This document shows positions 1 through 7,077 of a DNA stretch of 61,092 bases, piece by piece. A program made the position numbers and the translations under genes. The stretch spans positions 1-61,092 of the forward strand of contig JAFRXL010000027.1 of the NCBI GenBank assembly GCA_017441505.1, given 5' to 3'. Under the pieces are notes generated by a model. That model was not told the DNA's origin and searched no databases. It was given only the letters and a program-made list of their open reading frames with translations. Source of the stretch: Ruminococcus sp. Its GTDB lineage: Bacteria; Bacillota; Clostridia; Oscillospirales; Ruminococcaceae. The stretch's first letter is position 1, and the number at the start of each line of letters is the position of its first letter.

Positions 1-2189
1 AAAAATATCTAAGAGTTCTTTATTTGCGCCACTAGACAGCTTTTCGAAATCTTCCGCTTTAAATTCTTGACTTGTTATTTTTTCGTCAGCGGATTCAGTA
101 ATCGCAACCGTCTTATTGCTATCTTCATCGCCTTCATTAACCATGAAACCTAAGCCGAGGACTTCTTTTCTGTATTTATCGTTTGGGAATACGAAATCGA
201 ATTCCTTTTCGATAAAGTGCAGGATCTCCATGCCGCGCTCTAATATGCTTTCTGGCGTCCATTCCTTGCTTGGCCATGCAGCTACCATTAATTCGCTCTT
301 GGAACCACTGCTATATCTTTCTTGGATTTTTGAATCAAATGAACGGTTTTGTAGTTTGCTATTAATTCTCGCCGAAAGCGCTAACATATTTCCAAGACTG
401 CCATTAAGTCGCTTTCTCTCATTTGGAGAATACTTATCAAACCTGTCAGACCAATACTTATCAGTGCCTTTTTGCGGATAGATATGTTCGATTGAGCAAT
501 GGTCCTTAGGCTCCTGTTTGAAGTACTCATCCGGATTAATCTTCTTCTCAGAGTCGGTTTTCGTAAGGCTTAAGTCATAAATATAAAGAAGATACTTGAG
601 ACTTCCCCAGCTATAAAAGCCGTCTCGCTTAGATAGCTTTTCGAATTTATCTATAATACCATGCGACGTAACTACGTTATTGTCAGACAAGTAGTCGATT
701 CCGCCAATGACTTCTAGAACCTCATCAAGACCGATTTTATTATAATAAAGGTCACGAGCGAGATTATAAAAGGTGCTATTGCTATATGTCGCAAAATATC
801 CGTTAAGCCTGTAATGTAGGAAGTTAAATCTCTCGATTAGTTTCAGACATTCTATCTTGTCGACATCGGATATCGTCGACTTTGATAAAATTACTGTTAC
901 TAATGGTCTTGAATTAATATAACCGAGAGTATTTAGGCGGAATAAGTATTTAGCGATCTCTGGGTTAGAAACCGAAGAAGGATTAAATGTAGTGTACCAA
1001 TGCGGTATCAGTTCCTTAAGGCTATTGATGTATCGTTTTATATCGGTAAGACGCAATTCTTCATTACTTGTCAGCTTTATATTGCTTTCAGTAGCATCAT
1101 TGTCGGATTCGTCATCAAATCCATATTCCTCGTCCGATACTTGATCAACCGTAAAATCATCTTCGATTGCAGTTTCTTTGCCAGAAACTATACTCCTAAA
1201 GCCAGTTGTCTCTATATTCTGCTGAATAAAGTATTTATTGAGCAGATATGTATAAAACTGAATAGTTTTATTACCGGAAATCTTTCGGGTATTATAACCG
1301 AAGTAAATCATCCAATGATGCTGCAAGAACTCATCGTCACTTAGTGGACGATGTTTGTCTTTTCCAAGATAGCCGTATATCTCTTTCCAGGTCTCATTAA
1401 TATCATTGCGAACAGTCTCTTTTTCGTCTTCATCGTTTTTAAATAGAGTAGAAAGGTATATTAATCTGTTTTTGAGAAGCTCAAGATACGATAGCCTTTT
1501 TCCGCGGTTGTTCATAGTTTCAAAGGCGACAAAAACATTGAAGTCGTCTTCAATATAGTACAAGTTGAACTCTAAATATAACGTAACTTTGCGGAATATA
1601 CTTTCAACTTCCTTTATATCTGAACCTTCTAGCTTCTTCCTAAAGAATTCTTTAGCATTTGACAAATTAAGGGTATAAAATGTCTCTTCAGCCTTAGTCG
1701 CATCGGGATCGTTTAAAATAATCTTTTTGAAGTAAGTATAGCTAGGATTATCCACCTCGTAACCAAATTTATAGGTCCTAATTATCCCCTCATTTTTAGT
1801 TTCACGGATGAACTTTTCAGAGATTTTATCAATACTCATGTCATTTAGCTCAGAGATATTGTTTTTTCTGCAATATTCTAGAGTCTCATTAATAAGTATT
1901 ATGAGTGTAGTAAGTCTCTGCTGGCCGTCTACTATCTCAAAAATCTCATATCCACCATTGATCAGCCATTGCTCATTAATCCATTTATCGGGATTATTAT
2001 TAATGGTCGAGTTCTTAACTTTTTTAGCGAGATCATTCCAGTATAATGGCGTTGCCCTGGCAGAAGACTTATCAAGTCGTCCCAGAACTCTTCAAGCTGC
2101 TGTTCGCCCCACGAATATCCGCGCTGATAGTCAGGGATTCTAAATAATTTATCCTGAAATAGTTTCTGCAGGTTAGTCAAATCGTTCAT
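1..2189 (-). pseudogene. GmrSD-like DUF262/DUF1524 restriction protein, frameshifted and cut by window edge
   Basis: The N-terminal part reads FRIPDYQRGYSWGEQQLEEF, the DUF262 (GmrS, ParB-like nucleotide-hydrolysing) signature. After a one-base frame change the protein continues with an IVDGQQRLTTL motif and, near 500, with SIEHIYPQ and a later LGNMLALS, the His and Asn signatures of the DUF1524 (GmrD, HNH nuclease) half. The family cleaves modified DNA as a type IV defence system. The frame change lies at a run of six A (minus strand) at 2020-2025; a seventh A would join the halves. Start chosen at 2189 because GAGGAAGGA lies just upstream; the longer ATG at 2240 has no such site. I checked several lines of the 3' part and saw no further stop; it runs off position 1. 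It is either a true lesion, a slipped phase-variable tract or an assembly error. Confidence 0.82.
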
Positions 2190-2194
2190 AGTAA

Positions 2195-3499
2195 TTCCTT
2201 CCTCTTCGAGAAGTTGTCGTTTTCGATTATGCTCCGACAATCGTACCTAAGACTTTTCCTGATCCTCACGCTTCATGGCTTCAGACTATTTTCGGCAGCA
2301 TCGAGCAAATAACCAATGAAGCCAGAAAGTCCATCAAGGAGAAATCTGAACAACATTGCTTTCAGGCATTAATTCGCATTGGTGCAAGCGGTGAATATGC
2401 CAGGGGCAATATTAATGGCGTATTGAGCGCCTTAAGAACTCTAGAGTCTGCCGGTGTAAGAATCTATACCGACAGCGAAAAGAATCAAAACCTTAACATG
2501 GCTCATGTTCCGTGGCATTTCCCTTTACGACTATCAGTCAAAGAAGTCGCAAGTTTTCTCATGCTGCCAGTCGGAGACGAAGAACTGCCGGGAACAAATG
2601 GGCTTCATCCGAAAACCACATTACCGCCGTCATGGTATCGCGAGCCTACAAATCGCATGAATGATAGAACATTCGCTATGAGCAAAGACGGCATTAATAG
2701 TAAGAAACTAAGCATATCACCAAAAGACGGACTCGAGCACACGATTCTGCTCGGACCGACAGGCTCCGGTAAATCTACAGCAATGCAAAATCTGATCCTT
2801 TCAGATATTTATGCCGGACGAAGCGTATTAGTTATTGATCCGAAAGCAGATCTTGTTAATAGCATTCTGGAACGCATACCCGAGAGCAGATATAACGACG
2901 TAGTGGTTATTGATCCGTCGGATCCGTGTCCGGTTGGCTTTAATCCATTATCGCTGCCGGGTAATCCTGTTCTTATTGCAGACGCAATACTTGCAGTATT
3001 TAAGGAGATCTTTGCGGAAAACTGGGGTATTCGTAGTCAAGACGTACTGAGCGCAGCTCTATTGACGCTGGCGGAGGTAAAAGGATCCTCGCTGCTCTGG
3101 CTGCCGCAGCTACTCACAGACGAAAACTTCAGGCATAGTCTTACGGATAAGATAAAAGATCAGATTGCTTTAAAGCCATTCTGGAACTCCTACGACAATA
3201 TGCGCGATAGTGAGTGCAAGCAAGAAATAGCACCCGTACTTAACAAGATCAGGCAATTCCTATATCGTCCGGGCTTAAGAGCTATTCTCGGACAGAGTGA
3301 ACCTAAGTTTCAGCTCACCGATTTATTCTACAAACGAAAAATAGTCCTAGTACCGCTCAACAAGGGCACAGTCGGCGCAGAAAGCGCCAAACTACTCGGT
3401 TCCCTTATAGTTGGCCTAACCTGGACACTAACCCTTTCTCGCGCGAATATACCGGCTGAGAAGCGGCATATCATTTCGCTAAGGGAACTTCTTCTATGA
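2195..3499 (+). pseudogene. truncated conjugation-type DNA-transfer ATPase (VirD4/TraG-like)
   Basis: An open frame without a good start runs from 2195; the first start-like codon in the central part is a TTG at 2423. It contains a Walker A motif (LLGPTGSGKST, about 2750) followed by SVLVIDPKADLV, a pattern of conjugative coupling or TraC-like ATPases that pump DNA through type IV secretion systems. Full-length relatives are about twice as long. The 5' end is missing, apparently replaced by the divergent DUF262 gene, whose start overlaps this frame. The 3' end stops abruptly after KRHIISL, before the expected Walker B region. I read it as a remnant of an integrative conjugative element. No relaxase, integrase or attachment site is visible nearby. 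Confidence 0.7.
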
Positions 3500-3806
3500 C
3501 TATATACCAATGTTCGAATTGCGATAGTGAGGTTAAAAAAGGAACTCGTTATTGCTCACAATGTGGCAATAAGCTACCAAGATTGAAGAAAATACCACTT
3601 CATGGTGGACGGACTATAATAAAATCAAGCACAATCGAACCGAAAAGGATAGCAGTGGTCGTTATAACTATCAGAAGGCAAATCTCAAAAATATTCTTCA
3701 TGCTATTGCTTCGTTATATATATTGCTACTGCTCATCGGAAAAGAGTTCGGTTTTGATAATACATCACCTGTTTCCTCAAAACTGTTTCAAGACTATATT
3801 GTATAA
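3496..3806 (+). pseudogene. zinc-ribbon membrane protein, frameshifted
   Basis: The first 27 residues form a zinc ribbon with two CxxC pairs (CSNC and CSQC). In the uninterrupted frame the rest is low-quality sequence ending at 3813. If one base is shifted near 3570-3577, the other frame gives a better protein tail with a hydrophobic segment (ILHAIASLYILLLLIG) that ends at 3806. That matches small zinc-ribbon plus membrane-helix proteins. The ATG overlaps the stop of the preceding ATPase fragment (ATGA). Function unknown. The shift is inferred from reading quality only. Confidence 0.5.
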
Positions 3807-3812
3807 ATATTA

Positions 3813-3834
3813 AGCCGCAGGTCTCCCTGCGGCT
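3813..3834 (+). terminator. intrinsic terminator
   Basis: AGCCGCAGG and CCTGCGGCT form a perfect 9-bp stem with a 4-base loop, followed by GTTTGCATTTTT. It closes the plus-strand remnant cluster; the stem could also serve the opposite strand weakly. Confidence 0.75.
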
Positions 3835-3844
3835 GTTTGCATTT

Positions 3845-3919
3845 TTATTCGTTGATCTCAAGGCACATCATGCTCGTATCCTTGAAGTCGCTGTTGAATT
3901 CAAGGGAGTACGACGTCAC
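3845..3919 (-). pseudogene. C-terminal remnant of an unknown gene
   Basis: A 24-codon minus-strand tail reads VTSYSLEFNSDFKDTSMMCL and ends in a proper stop at 3845. There is a stop two codons upstream of the GTG and no ribosome binding site, so it is unlikely to be translated on its own. Composition is protein-like. It lies just downstream of the ADP-ribosylglycohydrolase gene and next to the terminator of the remnant cluster, and probably marks a deletion junction. I do not recognise the parent family. Confidence 0.3.
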
Positions 3920-3930
3920 ATTTCAAATAA

Positions 3931-5040
3931 TTAGGCATACTTAGAATAATCAGCCTTGATATACTTGCTCTCCCATACTTCATCACGGTACGAACCATAT
4001 TCACTTATTTTACAGTCATTGCACAGATCATCCGCTATTTCAAGGATCAGATCATGCAGTTCGAGATTAGCCTTATATTTCTGCGGTATTTTATCATATC
4101 CAAGGTAAGCACCAAGAATATTACCCGTGACAGCTCCTGTTGAATCACTATCGCCATTATGGTTGACCGAAACTCTGAGAGCAGTATCAAAATCATCTTT
4201 ATACTTTAAAGCACAATATACAGCGATCGCAAGAGTTTCTTCTGCCACCCATCCTTCTCCCAACTGGTGGATAGCAGAAATATCGTCATTCTCTGTTTTG
4301 GCAAGCATTACTGCTTTTTTCATTATTGCACTGAAATCAGCTATATGCTTAGCCTTTGGAAATAATGTTTGCATAGCATCTATAGCCTCATTAACTGCTT
4401 CGTCGATCGTTGCACCATTTTCAACAATGCTCCTGATTATATGCACCAATGCAGCGGCAGGAATATACCCAAGTTCATGACCATGTGTGAGTGCGGCGGA
4501 TTCTGCACCGATCATATCAGAATCTTCATAGCTAATGTTTTTATCACAGAAATATAAACCGATCGGAGCAACACGCATCACTCCTCCGCAGCCTTTACTG
4601 TTGTTGATCGGCTTATGTGTTGAGCCTTCTGCACCTTGCTCAATGGCAGATAAACAAGTCATTCCGGGAGCTCTTCTGCTGAAAAGCTCAGGAATATTCA
4701 ATAGCCAGGAATTTAGATAATCATCATTTATCGGATAGGCTTCTGTTTGTGTTTTGTACCAGCATTTATACATTGTCTGTATATAGCTTTCATAGCTTCC
4801 CATAATGCCTATTGTCATTACTCGGGTCGTACCTAATAATAAACCATTTGCAGTAAATAGAGTCATTTGTGTATCATCTGATATTTGAGCTACACCATTT
4901 TTCAATGAATACTCAGTAATACCGTTTTCACCATACTTACTGAATATCTGCTCCTCTCTGAGGAATTCTACGGCGTAACCTAATGCATCTCCGGCTGCTC
5001 CACCTATCAAGCAACCACGGAATTTATCAATATCTCGCAT
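3931..5040 (-). CDS. ADP-ribosylglycohydrolase (DraG family)
   Basis: Predicted cytosolic hydrolase that removes ADP-ribose from modified proteins, nucleic acids or small molecules. It opens with FRGCLIGGAAGDALGYAVEF, the family's N-terminal signature. It has the metal-binding SDDTQM at residues 54-59 and the second metal site NHNGDSDSTGAVTGNILGA near the C terminus, so both magnesium sites look intact. Length 369 aa is normal. The start is set by AGGAGTG seven bases upstream. No partner transferase is adjacent, so the substrate is open. It could relate to DraG-type nitrogen control, to toxin-antitoxin macrodomain systems or to NAD-derived metabolite repair. It sits beside the decayed accessory patch and may belong to the same acquired region. 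Confidence 0.88.
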   Translation of the reverse strand: MRDIDKFRGCLIGGAAGDALGYAVEFLREEQIFSKYGENGITEYSLKNGVAQISDDTQMTLFTANGLLLGTTRVMTIGIMGSYESYIQTMYKCWYKTQTEAYPINDDYLNSWLLNIPELFSRRAPGMTCLSAIEQGAEGSTHKPINNSKGCGGVMRVAPIGLYFCDKNISYEDSDMIGAESAALTHGHELGYIPAAALVHIIRSIVENGATIDEAVNEAIDAMQTLFPKAKHIADFSAIMKKAVMLAKTENDDISAIHQLGEGWVAEETLAIAVYCALKYKDDFDTALRVSVNHNGDSDSTGAVTGNILGAYLGYDKIPQKYKANLELHDLILEIADDLCNDCKISEYGSYRDEVWESKYIKADYSKYA

Positions 5041-5109
5041 AATATCACTCCTAATTTTGTATATGTCTTATTTTTTAATATAGTCAAATATTTCTGGTTA
5101 TCTAAATAA

Positions 5110-5145
5110 TTAGTCAAGTATTTTTATAGCATCCTCTGATGTCAT
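5110..5145 (-). CDS. possible 11-codon leader ORF
   Basis: MTSEDAIKILD followed by a stop, preceded by TGGAGGGCTATT, a strong Shine-Dalgarno with good spacing, and by a TATAAT-like box around 5175. It lies 70 bases upstream of the ADP-ribosylglycohydrolase gene on the same strand. It may be a leader peptide or the surviving N terminus of a deleted gene. Very short, so low confidence. Confidence 0.3.
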   Translation of the reverse strand: MTSEDAIKILD

Positions 5146-5236
5146 AATAGCCCTCCAACACAATTTATAATATTATAGCATATATTTTGTTAGGTTTCAA
5201 TATATTACAGCAACAATATCTGTCATTTTTCGTATA

Positions 5237-5266
5237 TTGACAACTGTGTATCCCCTGCTTTATAAT
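5237..5266 (+). promoter_or_regulatory. sigma-A promoter
   Basis: TTGACA at 5237-5242 and TATAAT at 5261-5266 with an 18-bp spacer. Both boxes are perfect consensus. It drives the short transcript described next; no long gene follows on this strand until 7078. Confidence 0.7.
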
Positions 5267-5272
5267 AGAGAT

Positions 5273-5395
5273 AACAAAAACGCAAGCGGAGGTTCATTAT
5301 AAAGGCACATAGGATAGTCAGGTATCTGCCCGACTGGAACTAATAAGAAAAAAACTGTCTGAGTATTTGTATAAGACAATATTCAGACAGTTTTT
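5273..5395 (+). ncRNA. candidate small RNA or dead leader unit
   Basis: A roughly 120-base unit lies between a consensus promoter (5237-5266) and an intrinsic terminator (5350-5394). Inside are GCGGAGG at about 5285 and a frame reading KAHRIVRYLPDWN to a stop, but the spaced codon is ATA or ATT, not a normal start. The segment AGTCAGG/CCCGACT can pair around TATCTG. The unit is isolated between two minus-strand genes. It may be a small RNA, or a short peptide gene whose start codon has mutated. I know no family that fits. Confidence 0.4.
5350..5394. terminator. bidirectional terminator
   Basis: AAAACTGTCTGA pairs with TCAGACAGTTTT around an AT-rich loop, flanked by A-runs on one side and T-runs on the other. 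It can end both the short plus-strand unit and the LysR gene on the minus strand. Confidence 0.75.
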
Positions 5396-5525
5396 ATATT
5401 ATTCACGATCTTAAAAATATCTCTGCAAGACTAATATTTTTTAAAACAACTTCTGAGTAAAGATTACTGATAACTCCCTATTCTCAAGAGAATACTTTAC
5501 ATCTTTATATTCTTATCCGACTTCA

Positions 5526-6446
5526 TTATTCCCTTACTTTCAGCTCACGTTTCACCTCGTCAATAAACTGTCTTCCCATATTGCTGAGGAGATTATTTTT
5601 CTTGGTGATATAGCCGATAGTCATAGAACTTTGAATATTATCGTTATCCTTGAACGGGATCACAAGGAACTGGTCGCCGCTGAGCTTTTCGGAATAAATA
5701 CTTGAACAAAGGGTATATCCGTTAAGTCCTGCCATGAGATTCATCATTGTTGCACGGTCTGTAGCCTTGACAGTCTTCTGGTAGGCGTGTTCGATAAGTA
5801 TTTCTTCGGCAAAATAAATCTCCGTTTCATTTTCCTGTTCAAAAGAAAGACAAGGATAAGGATCAAGCTGTTCAAAGGTGAGTTCTTTTTCATTTGCAAG
5901 AGGGTGGGAACGTGCAAGGTAGACACTTGCCGGACATTCTATCAGCGAATGAAAATCAAGTTCATTCTCACGGAGCAGTCTGTATATCACACGCTGATTT
6001 GCCTCGCAGGTATAGATTATACCGATCTCACTTTTCAGCGAGCTTACATCCTTTATCACGTTTGCAGTTGAAGTTTCCCTCAGTGCAAGGTCAAACTGAT
6101 TCGAGTCATAATGTTTAGCCATTTCAATAAACGCCTTGACTGCAAAGGAGTAATGTTGCATTGACACCGCAAAACGTCTGCGGAAGTTCATTTCCTCGCC
6201 ATATTCTTCCATCACTTCCTCATATTGCTGATAGACCCGCTTTATTTTAGAAAGGAATGTCTCCCCCTCAACGGTAGTTGTAACGCCTTTATGAGTACGG
6301 TGAAATATCTGTATCCCCAGTTCGTTTTCAACATCTCTGACAGCACCTGTCAATGTTGGCTGAGCGATAAACAGCTTTTCCGCCGCTTTGTTCATTGAAC
6401 GTGATTCTGATATTGTAATAAGATAATTTATCTGTTGTAAAGTCAT
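5526..6446 (-). CDS. LysR-family transcription regulator
   Basis: A 306-aa LTTR with the winged helix-turn-helix at residues 1-60 (YLITISESRSMNKAAEKLFI then QPTLTGAVRDVENELG) and a two-lobed effector domain from about 90 to 300. Full length and intact. RBS GAGGTG five bases upstream of the ATG. A long 5' region of about 300 bases separates it from its likely promoter at 6742-6771 and contains a Cys-rich short ORF. That promoter shares an operator-like sequence with promoters of the sulfonate importer, the oxoacid oxidoreductase and the CoA ligase some 28-37 kb away. This makes it the best candidate for their shared regulator, with an effector tied to sulfur status (inference). No metabolic partner gene is adjacent. 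Confidence 0.88.
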   Translation of the reverse strand: MTLQQINYLITISESRSMNKAAEKLFIAQPTLTGAVRDVENELGIQIFHRTHKGVTTTVEGETFLSKIKRVYQQYEEVMEEYGEEMNFRRRFAVSMQHYSFAVKAFIEMAKHYDSNQFDLALRETSTANVIKDVSSLKSEIGIIYTCEANQRVIYRLLRENELDFHSLIECPASVYLARSHPLANEKELTFEQLDPYPCLSFEQENETEIYFAEEILIEHAYQKTVKATDRATMMNLMAGLNGYTLCSSIYSEKLSGDQFLVIPFKDNDNIQSSMTIGYITKKNNLLSNMGRQFIDEVKRELKVRE

Positions 6447-6620
6447 AAAACACCTCGTAAAAAAACAGCCCCTTCACTACAGACAATAACGCACAAAGCA
6501 CACCTCACGTTTTTGCACTGGATCTGACAGTACATCTTTTGCCTATAGAAGAAACTGTTTTGTCATTCAATGTATTTTCAGGAGGTTATACACTAAATGT
6601 TTCAGCTAAATTTATATTTA

Positions 6621-6710
6621 TTATCGACATCCTCCATCGCCGCACATTCGGTCTGTTCCTCTGACGATCGAGCGGAGCATACAAAGAATACATGATCTTC
6701 TGTTTTTCAT
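6621..6710 (-). CDS. Cys-rich leader peptide upstream of the LysR gene
   Basis: A 29-codon ORF beginning MKNRRSCILCMLRSIV with four Cys in total (positions 7, 10, 23, 28). It has AAAGGAGCGGTGAAA before its ATG, a strong ribosome binding site, and a promoter (TTGGAC, 18 bp, TATAAT) just upstream. It lies 175 bases before the LysR gene on the same strand. I find no clear terminator between them; a weak hairpin (AGTGTAT with ATACATT) follows. Its likely role is cysteine-sensitive leader translation, by analogy with the two other Cys-codon leaders in this window. An overlapping 61-codon ORF in another frame lacks a good start site. Confidence 0.5.
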   Translation of the reverse strand: MKNRRSCILCMLRSIVRGTDRMCGDGGCR

Positions 6711-6741
6711 TTTCACCGCTCCTTTCGTTTGCTGTGATTAT

Positions 6742-6771
6742 ATTATAACCTGAATAAACACTCTTGTCCAA
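6742..6771 (-). promoter_or_regulatory. LysR gene promoter with GTCCAAT element
   Basis: On the minus strand TTGGAC (6766-6771) and TATAAT (6742-6747) are 18 bp apart. Read on the plus strand, GTCCAATGCAAAA is followed 26 bases later by TTATAG. The same layout occurs at 34357, 37306 and 43748. Suggests autoregulation. Confidence 0.6.
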
Positions 6772-6944
6772 TGCAAAAAATCCATTACTTATTATAGAAA
6801 AACATTATATATCTTAGCACTTTTCTGTATGGTACATTTATCACTCTGCCGCTGGCGGTATAAATACTGTACTTCCAGAAATATTTCTGACAGCACTACA
6901 CTGTGCTATACTCCGAGTAAAGTTCTGCTGATAAATTTGTTGTA

Positions 6945-6973
6945 TTGATTTTACAAATTAAGTGTGATATAAT
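6945..6973 (+). promoter_or_regulatory. promoter of the ABC exporter
   Basis: TTGATT at 6945-6950 and TATAAT at 6968-6973, spacer 17 bp, about 105 bases before the gene start. The preceding 170 bases hold only small palindromes (for example AGAAATATTTCT) and no gene that I can support. Confidence 0.65.
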
Positions 6974-7077
6974 AAAGGTAAATAATTTAAAAGCCCTTTG
7001 CAGATACGTACTGATACACAGTGCTCCCTGCAAATCTGGCAATTACTATTAATAATATTATTAAACAGGAGGGTAAT

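Noticed and set aside
6586-6690. Plus-strand 32-codon ORF with AGGAGG upstream (from 6597)
   Set aside because: Spacing of 11 bases is long, no promoter is seen and it is antisense to the better supported Cys-rich ORF.
6586-6771. 61-codon minus-strand ORF before lysR
   Set aside because: Its start lies at the promoter -35 region, and the Cys-rich 29-codon frame inside it has the real ribosome binding site.
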